DNA from: Sipunculus nudus
Taxonomy: Eukaryota > Annelida > Sipuncula > Golfingiida > Sipunculidae
Assembly: GCA_026874595.1 (NCBI GenBank)
Contig: JAPPUL010000076.1
Coordinates: forward strand, 620,001 to 684,000
Reading direction: 5' to 3'
DNA length: 64,000 nucleotides
Shown: in pieces, positions 43,732 through 52,271 of the stretch
Numbering within the stretch: position 1 is the first letter of the stretch
How the letters are laid out: every line of letters starts with the position of its first letter
Position numbers and translations under genes: made by a program
Notes under the pieces: model-generated
What the model was told of the DNA's origin: nothing
Databases searched by the model: none
Seen by the model: only the letters and a program-made list of their open reading frames with translations

Positions 43732-43895
43732 GGTTTTGGTTAAGTAATAAAAAAGCATATCAAATAAATATAAAATCTAAACATAAGCTATAAATAAGGG
43801 ATTAATATGGATTGTATTAAAATTATTTTAGAATAGTTATACGTAGGACTTAGAATGAGTATTTGGGTGTTGGATAGGATGTTGGATAGGAAGAA

Positions 43896-43912
43896 GCTTT
43901 AGATGCTAAAGC
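43896..43912 (+). promoter_or_regulatory. Small hairpin directly before the carA ribosome-binding site
   Basis: GCTTTAG (43896-43902), loop ATG, CTAAAGC (43906-43912) is a perfect 7-bp stem. The SD AAGGA follows at 43914-43918, 8 bases from the carA ATG. It could influence initiation; a pyrimidine-responsive role is conjecture. Confidence 0.3.
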
Positions 43913-43925
43913 TAAGGATAAAGAT

Positions 43926-45041
43926 ATGGAAAGTATATTGCTATTAGAAAACGGGAGTGTGTACAAGGGAAAAGGGTTTGGTTATACGGGGGGAAAGGAA
44001 ATAATTCTTGGAGAAGTTGTATTCAATACGAGTATGAGTGGCTATCAAGAGATATTGACGGATCCATCATATAAAGGACAAATGGTGGTAATGAGCTATC
44101 CTCACATAGGTAATTATGGTGTAAATGCTGATGATATAGAGTCTGAAGGAGGGATAAAGGTTAGAGGATTAATTGTTCGAGAATATGAGGAATATTATTC
44201 TAATTATAGGGGTAGAAGTAGTTTAGGAGACTATCTTAAAGAGCACAAGATATTGGGACTTAGCGGGATAGACACAAGGAAACTGGTTAAGGAGCTACGC
44301 GAATGCGGAGTATTACGCGGAGGACTTATGGTCTCAGATAATAGAGGTTTTGATATTGAGTTATTAGGAGCTAAAATATCAAGATGGCCTAAGATGGATA
44401 ATCTAGATTTGGTAAAGGAAGTAACGCGTAAGAATGAAGATACTTTGGAATTAGGTGCTGAGTCAAATGGAAATGGATTAAAGATAGTATTAATAGATTA
44501 TGGAATAAAGAGTAATATAATAAATAGTATGGTAATAAGGGGTTGTAAAGTGGTAGTAGTTTCTGCGAATATGAGAGTAGAAGATATACTTTCGTATAAT
44601 CCTGATGGGATATTATTATCAAATGGGCCAGGAGATCCATCGAGCGTAAAATATGGTATAAAAACGGTTGAGAAGCTAATAGGGTATGGGAAGCCGATAT
44701 TTGGAATATGCCTTGGGCATCAGATATTAAGCCTTGCCCTGGGCTGCAGGACGTATAAAATGAAGTTTGGCCATCGAGGAGGAAATCATTCAGTAAAGAA
44801 CCTAGAAAATGGCAAGATAGAAATAACCGCACAAAATCATGGATTTGCGGTAAAAGAAGATAGCTTGCCACGAGATGTATATATAAGTCATATAAACACG
44901 AGTGATTTGACTGTAGAAGGGATATCTCACAAACATCTGCCAATATTTTCTGTACAGTATCACCCAGAGAGCTCACCCGGCCCACATGATTCTAAGTATC
45001 TATTTGATAAATTTATAAGCCTTTGTTTGAATAGTGCCTAA
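43926..45041 (+). CDS. carA: Carbamoyl-phosphate synthase small subunit
   Basis: A 371-residue glutaminase subunit that supplies ammonia to CarB for arginine and pyrimidine synthesis. The N-terminal domain is FKG-type (EIILGEVVFNTSMSGYQEIL, a 20-residue landmark at about 26-45). The class I amidotransferase triad is present: Cys262 in GICLGHQIL, and His/Glu in QYHPESSPGPHD near the C-terminus. carB is not adjacent; the next gene downstream is on the other strand. The G-rich tandem GGATAGGATGTTGGATAGG upstream (about 43869-43890) is one more local duplication. Confidence 0.97.
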   Translation: MESILLLENGSVYKGKGFGYTGGKEIILGEVVFNTSMSGYQEILTDPSYKGQMVVMSYPHIGNYGVNADDIESEGGIKVRGLIVREYEEYYSNYRGRSSLGDYLKEHKILGLSGIDTRKLVKELRECGVLRGGLMVSDNRGFDIELLGAKISRWPKMDNLDLVKEVTRKNEDTLELGAESNGNGLKIVLIDYGIKSNIINSMVIRGCKVVVVSANMRVEDILSYNPDGILLSNGPGDPSSVKYGIKTVEKLIGYGKPIFGICLGHQILSLALGCRTYKMKFGHRGGNHSVKNLENGKIEITAQNHGFAVKEDSLPRDVYISHINTSDLTVEGISHKHLPIFSVQYHPESSPGPHDSKYLFDKFISLCLNSA

Positions 45042-45057
45042 AATGCTGTTAAGGTAA

Positions 45058-45324
45058 TTACCTAGAAATAATCATTTCCTGCGACTTAATTTTCCCCCGA
45101 TACCATAAAACCTGCTTATAAACTAAGCCGTCCTTGTGATAACTTCTAGCAAGGCCATGAGGGTATCCAAAAGAAAAAGGGATAACGTTATGAATATTGC
45201 CATTATCATAATACTGTTTAACAGTTCCATTAATTATGCCATTGGTATAAGGCAATTCAAGACATAAGGTTCCATTTTCATAATATGATTTATCAATAAT
45301 AGATTTAGTAGTATTGTCAAACAT
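45058..45324 (-). CDS. Small MORN_2/YwqK-repeat protein
   Basis: An 88-residue cytoplasmic protein made of about three MORN_2-type repeats (SYYENGTLCLELPYTNG, QYYDNGNIHNVIPF, RSYHKDGLVYKQVLWYRG). There is no signal peptide. Such repeats (YwqK antitoxin family) are widespread, and a toxin partner is not seen. The gene faces carA with a 16-base gap that includes the palindrome AGGTAATTACCT. Confidence 0.65.
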   Translation of the reverse strand: MFDNTTKSIIDKSYYENGTLCLELPYTNGIINGTVKQYYDNGNIHNVIPFSFGYPHGLARSYHKDGLVYKQVLWYRGKIKSQEMIISR

Positions 45325-45500
45325 AAAAAAACCATCCTTAAAATTAAAAAAATAAAAAACATTTTATATAAATAAGTAACACGCTAATACAAAAGTAGTA
45401 TGTTTTTACACAAATAATTTATGGAATTCTTATTAGAAAAGCAGGCTTAAGAAAAGAAGGCTTAAAGGAGATATAAAAGTAAAAAGGAGAAATAAGGTAA

Positions 45501-47087
45501 ATGGCTCGTGGATATATAATGTTGATATTACATGCACACCTGCCCTATGTAAGACATCCTGAATATGCAGATTTTCTTGAAGAGGATTGGTTTTACGAGG
45601 CAATGACGGAAACGTATCTTCCACTATTAATGGTATTTGAGGGGCTTATAAGGGATGGTATAGATTTTCGGATAACAATGTCCTTAACGCCTTCTTTGAC
45701 TAATATGTTAGCAGATAAACTACTACAAGATCGCTATGAAAAGCATCTAAATAATCTAGTTGAGTTATCAAATAAAGAGCTTAATAGGACAAAGGATAGC
45801 CAATCATTTCATGAAACGGCTTTAATGTATAATAAAAAGTTTAGAAGCTGCCATGAGTTGTTTGTAAACCGTTATGGCAAAAACTTGATACAAGCGTTTA
45901 AAGAGTTACAAGATCGTGGGAATTTGGAGATAGTAACTTGTGGGGCAACTCATGGATTCATGCCGTTAATGAGCATAAATCCAAATGCCGTGAATGCTCA
46001 GATAGGGATAGCCTGCGATTCGTATAAGAGATTTTTCTTGAGAGAGCCAAGAGGCATATGGAATGGGGAGTGTGGGTATTATCCTGGACTTGAGGAGCAT
46101 TTGCAACGACATGGAATAAGATACTTTTTTGTTGAAACACATGGACTTTTATATGCGGATAAAAGGCCACGATATGGTGTATTTGCGCCGATGTACTGCC
46201 CTAACAACGTAGCCTATTTTGGCCGAGATACGGAGAGTGGGCAGGCGGTATGGAGTTCGAAGACGGGCTATCCTGGAGATTATAATTATCGTGAATTTTA
46301 TAGAGACATAGGTTATGATCTTGATTTGGACTATATAAGGCCTTATATACATGAAAACGATCTTAGGATAATGACAGGGATAAAATATTATAGGATAACG
46401 GGGGATGGTAATGAAAAGGAGCCATATGATCATATAAAAGCGCTTGAGGTTGCAAAAGGGCATGCATCTAACTTTTTATATAATAGGAAGGAACAAATAA
46501 AACATCTAAGTACGCTTATGGATAGAGAACCTTTAGTGGTAGCGCCATATGATGCAGAATTATTTGGGCATTGGTGGTACGAAGGGCCATATTTTATAGA
46601 TTATTTTCTAAGGGAGCTATCAAAGCAAGATGAAGTTGAGGGGATAACGCCTTCTGAGTATCTTTTAAAATATCCAAAGAATCAAGTATCGCGGCCTTCA
46701 TTTTCAAGTTGGGGTAACAAAGGCTATTCAGAGGTGTGGTTAAACGAAACAAATGATTGGCTCTATCGGCACTTACACAAATGTGCAGATTTGATGGTAG
46801 AAGCAGTAAAGAATTACAAAGGGCGAAAGATAACGGATTTAGAGGATAGAGCATTAAAGCAGCTGGCAAGAGAACTTTTGCTTGCACAAAGTAGCGACTG
46901 GGCATTTATAATGACGGCAAAGACAACGGTTGAATATGCAGTACGGCGGACAAGACAACATATAAACACCTTTTTAAAGTTGCACAATGCCCTTATAAAT
47001 GGGAAAGTAAACGAAGCAGAATTAAGAGAGATAGAGGGATTAGATAATATATTTCCTGAAATAGATTATAATCATTATTCACTATGA
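45501..47087 (+). CDS. GH57 1,4-alpha-glucan branching enzyme
   Basis: A 528-residue glycoside hydrolase family 57 protein. It opens with LILHAHLPYVRHPEY (first GH57 motif, His-rich) and has the nucleophile Glu190 in WNGECGYYPG and acid/base Asp351 in APYDAELFGHWW. The C-terminal helical DUF1957 domain (about 430-528) is characteristic of GH57 branching enzymes, as in Thermus and Thermococcus (about 520-550 residues). It would insert alpha-1,6 branches in glycogen-like polymers. No glycogen synthase or other glycogen genes are adjacent. Confidence 0.9.
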   Translation: MARGYIMLILHAHLPYVRHPEYADFLEEDWFYEAMTETYLPLLMVFEGLIRDGIDFRITMSLTPSLTNMLADKLLQDRYEKHLNNLVELSNKELNRTKDSQSFHETALMYNKKFRSCHELFVNRYGKNLIQAFKELQDRGNLEIVTCGATHGFMPLMSINPNAVNAQIGIACDSYKRFFLREPRGIWNGECGYYPGLEEHLQRHGIRYFFVETHGLLYADKRPRYGVFAPMYCPNNVAYFGRDTESGQAVWSSKTGYPGDYNYREFYRDIGYDLDLDYIRPYIHENDLRIMTGIKYYRITGDGNEKEPYDHIKALEVAKGHASNFLYNRKEQIKHLSTLMDREPLVVAPYDAELFGHWWYEGPYFIDYFLRELSKQDEVEGITPSEYLLKYPKNQVSRPSFSSWGNKGYSEVWLNETNDWLYRHLHKCADLMVEAVKNYKGRKITDLEDRALKQLARELLLAQSSDWAFIMTAKTTVEYAVRRTRQHINTFLKLHNALINGKVNEAELREIEGLDNIFPEIDYNHYSL

Positions 47088-47303
47088 TTAATGTGTTTAC
47101 AATCTGTGGTATTAAAAAAATGGTATATTAAATCATGATAGAAATTAGGAATAAAGTTAAGGAAGGATTAATATAATAGAATTAATACAATATATTTATT
47201 AAATTATGAATTGAGGGGATGTATTAAGCTAGAATAATAGTGGTTTAGTTATAAGCATTAATATAGATATAAGATATGGTTATAAAAGTGTTTAGGATGG
47301 AAT

Positions 47304-48182
47304 ATGTCAAGACTAAATAGAAGAATATCAAAATGCGTGGAGTCCTTACCAAGCCTCCCAACGAGCGTACAAAAGATAATGGAAGTGACACAAGACCCTT
47401 ATGTAAAGCCAGCGATATTAAACCGGGTAATAAGCTTAGATCCAGTATTAACAGGACGCGTATTACAGCTTGTAAACTCAGCATATTATTCTTTGTCAAC
47501 GAAGGTGACATCGGTAGTAAAGGCAATAATCCTGCTTGGAGTAAATACAATAAGAAATCTTGCATTAAGTAGTGTATTAGTACCCTTTGTCCAGGCTGCA
47601 GGAGCAACATCAGAACGCTGGATGGTATTAAACGGAGATAATTATTGGATACACTCACTTGGGGTTGGGGTTACCTCAAAACTTATAGCAAAGGCTTATG
47701 GAGTGCCTAAAGATCTTATAGAGGGGTATTTTGTAGCTGGGATGTTGCATGACATAGGAAAGGTTATATTAGATCTAACTTTGAAGGAGGAATATCTTGG
47801 AGTAATAGAGCAATCAGAAGATGATGGGATATCGCTGATAGCAGGGGAGTCCCAGACACTTGGAGTTGATCATACGGGAGTTGGACTTTTGGTTGCTGAA
47901 CGATGGGGTCTTTCAAATGAGATTAAGGAAGGAATATTGTATCATCATACACCACGGGAGTGTAGCAATGATTATAAGCCTATAGTATATGCGACCTATA
48001 TTGCTAATAAGTTTTGCAATAATGAACAGATAGGTTTAAGTGGCAATACTCACAAAAGCCCTATAGATCCTGATATATTGGAGTATATGAAAACAGATAT
48101 AACTTATTTGCATGAGCATCGCGCAGTAATTGATAAAGAGATCAAGAAGGCCTCGATTTTCATGAAACTTGAGGAATATTAA
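47304..48182 (+). CDS. HDOD domain protein
   Basis: A 292-residue HDOD (HD-related output domain) protein, the whole length being the domain: LPSLPTSVQKIMEVTQDP (about 15-32) then VISLDPVLTGRVLQLVNSA and the HD-like MLHDIGKVILD segment. Catalytic HD residues survive here as His-Asp in LHDIGK, unusual for HDOD. Members mediate signalling in chemotaxis and stress control. It stands alone; upstream is about 215 bases of AT-rich sequence with no signal I can name. Confidence 0.88.
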   Translation: MSRLNRRISKCVESLPSLPTSVQKIMEVTQDPYVKPAILNRVISLDPVLTGRVLQLVNSAYYSLSTKVTSVVKAIILLGVNTIRNLALSSVLVPFVQAAGATSERWMVLNGDNYWIHSLGVGVTSKLIAKAYGVPKDLIEGYFVAGMLHDIGKVILDLTLKEEYLGVIEQSEDDGISLIAGESQTLGVDHTGVGLLVAERWGLSNEIKEGILYHHTPRECSNDYKPIVYATYIANKFCNNEQIGLSGNTHKSPIDPDILEYMKTDITYLHEHRAVIDKEIKKASIFMKLEEY

Positions 48183-48333
48183 TAATTTATATATGTGCTA
48201 TATAATATAGTTTAGAAAAGCTTTTTATAGACGTTATACTTAATGTATAAGTTTGTAATATAAAGATTTATGGATTATGTTTATTACTTGTGTTTTATAG
48301 CATATAAAATAGATAATTAAGAAGGTATTAAAT

Positions 48334-49347
48334 ATGATAGTACGATTTTGGGGGGTACGTGGTTCAGTTCCAACACCAGGTCCATATTCAGTTAAATATG
48401 GTGGTAATACAGCTTGTATAGAAGTGCGAGGCGACAAAGGAGAGCTTCTTATAGTAGATGCTGGTACAGGGCTTCGTGAACTTGGTAATAGTTTACTTGC
48501 AAATAATTTAAATAATGATGCTTTAAATATAAGTATATTGCTAACTCATACGCACTGGGACCATATTCAAGGGTTCCCATTCTTCGCGCCAGCTTTTATA
48601 CCATCAACAAAGATAACTTTTCTAGGACCTGTTAGCGCTGTTGGTAAAACATTGCAAGAGATAGTGGCAGGACAAATGTCATATTCCTACTTTCCAATTA
48701 ATCTAAAAGAACTTCGTGGCACAATAGAGTTTAAGGAACTACAAGGAGATCAGAGTTTGGAGATTGGCCCTTTTAATATTACAACATGTTATCTTAATCA
48801 TCCGATATTATGTTTGGGATATAGAATAAATTATGGAGATAAGACAGTTGTAACATTATATGATAGTGAACCTTATCGTAATATATTTTTCTCGGATAAA
48901 GAGGAGGATGAAGTTAAAGGGAATAAAGATGGGGCTGGGAGTGCAGATACGGAAGATGATCTAGATGATATATTTTCGGATGAGTTTGATGTTGATGATG
49001 ATATGGTAGAGGATGCATTTGCTGAGGCTGAGGAGTGTGTTAGGATGCAAAATCAAAAGATTATAGATTTTGCTATGAACAGCGATTTTTTAATACATGA
49101 TGCTCAATACACAGAGGAGGAATATAAGACAAAACTTGGTTGGGGACATAGTTCTATGGAGTATGCTCTTGATAGTGCTTTGAAGACTAATTGTCAAAAA
49201 ATAGCGTTATTTCATCATGACCCTATGAGAACGGATGATCAACTTGATGAGCTTGCAGAAGGTCTTTCTAAGAGAATAAAATCACAAAATCCTACTAAAG
49301 ATGTAAAAGTATTTTTTGCAAGAGAACGTCTTGAAGTAGAGATATAA
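48334..49347 (+). CDS. Metallo-beta-lactamase-fold hydrolase
   Basis: A 337-residue beta-lactamase-fold hydrolase of the type found in two-component or cyclic-nucleotide phosphodiesterase neighbourhoods. Motifs: MIVRFWGVRGSVPTPG at the N-terminus, metal site HTHWDH (about 71-76), DAQYTEEEYKTKLGWGHSS and ALFHHDP near the C-terminus. An acidic low-complexity insert rich in Asp/Glu (about 185-235) interrupts the domain between metal-binding motifs; it is not part of the core fold. The family cleaves phosphodiester or ester bonds; exact substrate unknown. Confidence 0.85.
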   Translation: MIVRFWGVRGSVPTPGPYSVKYGGNTACIEVRGDKGELLIVDAGTGLRELGNSLLANNLNNDALNISILLTHTHWDHIQGFPFFAPAFIPSTKITFLGPVSAVGKTLQEIVAGQMSYSYFPINLKELRGTIEFKELQGDQSLEIGPFNITTCYLNHPILCLGYRINYGDKTVVTLYDSEPYRNIFFSDKEEDEVKGNKDGAGSADTEDDLDDIFSDEFDVDDDMVEDAFAEAEECVRMQNQKIIDFAMNSDFLIHDAQYTEEEYKTKLGWGHSSMEYALDSALKTNCQKIALFHHDPMRTDDQLDELAEGLSKRIKSQNPTKDVKVFFARERLEVEI

Positions 49348-49402
49348 CTTTAATTTGTTTAAGATAGCCTTCAGTTTGGATTAAATAATATGATTACTAT
49401 TT

Positions 49403-50347
49403 TTAAGAGAGACAATTGCGTGCTTCTTTAAGTATGTCTTTAGCTCCTTTGGATATAAGATGCACTGCAGCCTTTTGCCCGATTTTTTGCGGGTCATTAA
49501 TTGGTCCTTTAATGGAAGTATGTAAATATTTCTTACCATCGATAGATAAAACGCAAGCGTCAAGGCAAAGCTTTTTCCCTTTAATATATGCATAAGCCGC
49601 TATTGGAGCTTGACAACCGCCTTCTAAATCGCTCATAAAAGCCCTCTCAGCGCTAAGGCAAGTTTGACTTTCTAAGTCGTTAATGCCTTTAATTAAATCT
49701 TTAATAAATAAATCTTTGGTTCTACATTCAATGCCAACAGCACCCTGCCCCACTGCGGGAATACAAATGTCTTTAGTAATAATCTCTTTTATAAGATGCT
49801 CCAAATTTAGTCTTTTGACGCCGGCATAAGCTAATATAATACCATCAAGATTATCTTTTTCCATTGTCTTGATACGGGTTTTTATATTACCACGAATATT
49901 AATAAAGCTTAGGTTATTAAAATGTCTTTTTAGCTGGCTCTGACGTCTAATACTACCAGTCCCGATAATAGCAGATTGACTTTTGGGTATAGACGAAATA
50001 CTTGTAAAACGATTAGAAATGAAAACATCCTGAGGGTTTTCTCTTTTACAAATAGCAAATATTTCAAGTCCCGGAGGAATGGAAGTAGGGACATCTTTCA
50101 TGCTGTGAACCGCAATATCAGCATCAGAGCTAATTAGAGCCTCTTCAAGCTCTTTAACAAAAAGCCCCTCACCGCCAATCTTATTAATAGAGTAGTTAAT
50201 AAACTTATCAGCCTTTGTTTTTATAACTTTTATACTTACTTCGATGTTAGAATACTTTTGTAAGAGCCAGTCTTTAACCATATTAGCCTGAGCAAGGGCA
50301 AGAGCCGAACCACGTGTTGCAATTATTATGTGTTTATTATTTCCCAT
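49403..50347 (-). CDS. hemC: Porphobilinogen deaminase (hydroxymethylbilane synthase)
   Basis: A 314-residue heme/siroheme pathway enzyme assembling four porphobilinogens into hydroxymethylbilane. It starts ATRGSALALAQANMVKDWL (about 10-28), with catalytic core SMKDVPTSIPPG and GTGSIRRQSQLKRH, and the cysteine that binds the dipyrromethane cofactor in LEGGCQAPIAAYA (about residue 244). Length is normal. It faces the MBL-fold gene and follows the LOG-family gene on the same strand with 77 bases between. Confidence 0.97.
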   Translation of the reverse strand: MGNNKHIIIATRGSALALAQANMVKDWLLQKYSNIEVSIKVIKTKADKFINYSINKIGGEGLFVKELEEALISSDADIAVHSMKDVPTSIPPGLEIFAICKRENPQDVFISNRFTSISSIPKSQSAIIGTGSIRRQSQLKRHFNNLSFINIRGNIKTRIKTMEKDNLDGIILAYAGVKRLNLEHLIKEIITKDICIPAVGQGAVGIECRTKDLFIKDLIKGINDLESQTCLSAERAFMSDLEGGCQAPIAAYAYIKGKKLCLDACVLSIDGKKYLHTSIKGPINDPQKIGQKAAVHLISKGAKDILKEARNCLS

Positions 50348-50424
50348 TTATTCTTCTTCTATATATTCCTTTATTATTCCTCTTTTTTTGAATAATATAA
50401 TTGTTATTTGTATTGTAAATATAG

Positions 50425-50967
50425 TTATCGAAACTTTGCAAGCCATTGTAAATATTGCTTTTCAAAGTCCTCAACAGAGCTTATAGCTTTAAGTAGAGGT
50501 TTTTTATTATGTTTGTCAAACTTGTTATCAATAAAACCTTTTTCGGCAATAATCTTGCTCCAACCCTCGTTTAGATAAGCAAAAATGTTGCGTTTAAATT
50601 GCCAAGCATAAGCAAGTTCAGATAGAGTACCGGCACCGCCTCCGATGGCAACAACAAGGTCGGCAGCCAAAATATTAATCATATTGCGAGCATAACCAAT
50701 ACCAGAAGGGATAACGAAATCAGAATAAGGATGAGCATCTTCTAAGCAGACATTTGGAGTAATAGATAAAACGGTACCGTCCTCACTTTTGGCGCCCTTA
50801 GCGGCAGCCTCCATAACGCCCCCTTGTCCACCAGTTATTAGTAATGCCTTACTTAAAGCGATTATTTTACCTGTCTTAAACGCAATGTCGTAACTTTCTT
50901 TACTGGCAACAGAATCACCAATAACAACAATTTGAGTTTGTCGAATCATAATAAAGTTTAACACCAA
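50425..50967 (-). CDS. LOG family protein (TIGR00725-type, lysine-decarboxylase-like)
   Basis: A 180-residue Rossmann-fold protein. The PGGxGTxxE-type signature is represented by AIGGGAGTLSELAYAW, preceded by ITGGQGGVMEAAAKGA. LOG proteins hydrolyse cytokinin riboside phosphates in some bacteria, but this TIGR00725 subgroup has no fixed function. N-terminal start is ATG at 50967; a second Met is seven residues in. It leads the LOG-hemC pair. Confidence 0.8.
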   Translation of the reverse strand: MVLNFIMIRQTQIVVIGDSVASKESYDIAFKTGKIIALSKALLITGGQGGVMEAAAKGAKSEDGTVLSITPNVCLEDAHPYSDFVIPSGIGYARNMINILAADLVVAIGGGAGTLSELAYAWQFKRNIFAYLNEGWSKIIAEKGFIDNKFDKHNKKPLLKAISSVEDFEKQYLQWLAKFR

Positions 50968-50981
50968 CCATAAAAAGTTTA

Positions 50982-51066
50982 AAAGAGTAGTAAAGCGTAG
51001 TAAAATATAATTAAAGGGTTATATTATTATAATAATTAAAATTAATTATATGTAGGAGTGAACACA
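50982..51066 (+). repeat. Duplicated 5' regulatory region, copy A (before GLUG copy 4)
   Basis: About 85 bases upstream of the GLUG copy 4 start recur, with one insertion of 5-6 bases, at 52181-52271 upstream of copy 5. The shared part runs from AAAGAGTAGTAAAGCG through to the SD TAGGAG and the bases ACAC before the start codon. The promoter and 5' leader were thus duplicated along with the gene. Confidence 0.9.
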
Positions 51067-52137
51067 ATGAAAAATAAAAGTATAGTAGTGCTTATTTTGA
51101 GTAGTCTTGTGGTTTTTGCGGGCTGTGGAAATGACATGTCAAACACGGGAGGAGAAGGCAGCGGTCAAACTAGCTGTAATATTTCTATATCTAGCTATGA
51201 AGAGTTTGACAAAATAAGAGAAAACTTGTCTTGTAATTACACGCTTACAGCAAATATTGACTTTGAAATGAGAACAAACTTTGAGCCAATAGGAACTGAA
51301 AACAAACCTTTTACAGGAGTGCTAGACGGAGCAGGATATACGATACAAAACGTTAAAATTGAGAAGAAAGGTTCTTCTTATGTAGGAGTAATTGGCTATG
51401 CAAAGGATGGGACTATAAAAGGCCTCACCTTTGAAAATGTAAAGATTACAGGCAAGGGTTATGTAGGAGTTATAGGAGCGAGTAGCGGAACAATAATGAA
51501 TGTCTATGTAAAGAGCGGCACTATTGAAGGTCATGGAGGTAGTCCTTATTATGTAGGCGGTCTTGTTGGGGAGAATGGAGGTCCTATAACAAACTCTTAT
51601 TCAGCTGCTACTGTTAAGGGTAATAGTTATATAGGCGGTCTTGCTGGATCTAACTCCGGGACTATAGAAAACTCTTATTCATCTGCTACTGTTAAGGATT
51701 CTTATTATTATGTAGGCGGTCTTGTTGGAAGAAATAGTGGGACTATAGAAAACTCTTATTCATCTTCTACTGTTAAGGGTTCTTCTACTGTAGGCGGTCT
51801 TGCTGGATCTAACTCCGGGACTATAGAAAACTCATATGCAACGGGAGCGGTTACTACTACTAGTAAGTATAAAGGCGGTCTTGTTGGAGACGAAGACTAT
51901 AGCAAGAAAGTATCCAACAGCTACTATGACAAAGAGGGCACAAAGCAAATGACTGGTAAGGGTACAGGAGTAAGTGGGAAAGCTAATATCGTAAAAAGAG
52001 ATAATAAGTACTATGATACTCTAGGGACGGAGGATATAACTACCGACGATGTTGAGATATTCAAAGGCTGGGATTTTGCAAGTGTATGGGTTTTTACAGA
52101 AAGACAGTGGCCAAAGCTTGCATGGCAAACGAATTAA
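51067..52137 (+). CDS. GLUG-repeat surface lipoprotein (copy 4)
   Basis: I choose the ATG at 51067 because the SD TAGGAG (51052-51057) sits just before the upstream GTG at 51058 and would be too close to it. The 356-residue lipoprotein has lipobox VVFAGC (Cys about 19), a short Ser/Gly spacer, an N-terminal beta-helix entry with NLSCNYTLTANIDFE and FTGVLDGAGYTIQNVKIE, about seven GLUG repeats (GGLVGENGGPITNSYSAA and similar; about 140-290), and a C-terminal cap ending FKGWDFASVWVF...WP. It differs from copies 1-3 in entry domain and cap and pairs with copy 5. Confidence 0.85.
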   Translation: MKNKSIVVLILSSLVVFAGCGNDMSNTGGEGSGQTSCNISISSYEEFDKIRENLSCNYTLTANIDFEMRTNFEPIGTENKPFTGVLDGAGYTIQNVKIEKKGSSYVGVIGYAKDGTIKGLTFENVKITGKGYVGVIGASSGTIMNVYVKSGTIEGHGGSPYYVGGLVGENGGPITNSYSAATVKGNSYIGGLAGSNSGTIENSYSSATVKDSYYYVGGLVGRNSGTIENSYSSSTVKGSSTVGGLAGSNSGTIENSYATGAVTTTSKYKGGLVGDEDYSKKVSNSYYDKEGTKQMTGKGTGVSGKANIVKRDNKYYDTLGTEDITTDDVEIFKGWDFASVWVFTERQWPKLAWQTN

Positions 52138-52180
52138 CCTTTAAGTATCGGGCGATAAGAAAGTGTAGCACTAATCATAA

Positions 52181-52271
52181 AAAGAGTAGTAAAGCGTAGT
52201 AAAATATAATTAAAGGGTTATATTAGGTTTATTATAATAATTAAAATTAATTATATGTAGGAGTGAACACA
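52181..52271 (+). repeat. Duplicated 5' regulatory region, copy B (before GLUG copy 5)
   Basis: Counterpart of 50982-51066. It differs mainly by an extra AGGTTT around 52225-52230. The start codon downstream is TTG here, against ATG in copy A. Confidence 0.9.

Noticed and set aside
44389-44985. 198-codon minus-strand frame in carA
   Set aside because: Antisense to a well-supported carA; Leu/His/Ser-rich shadow product.
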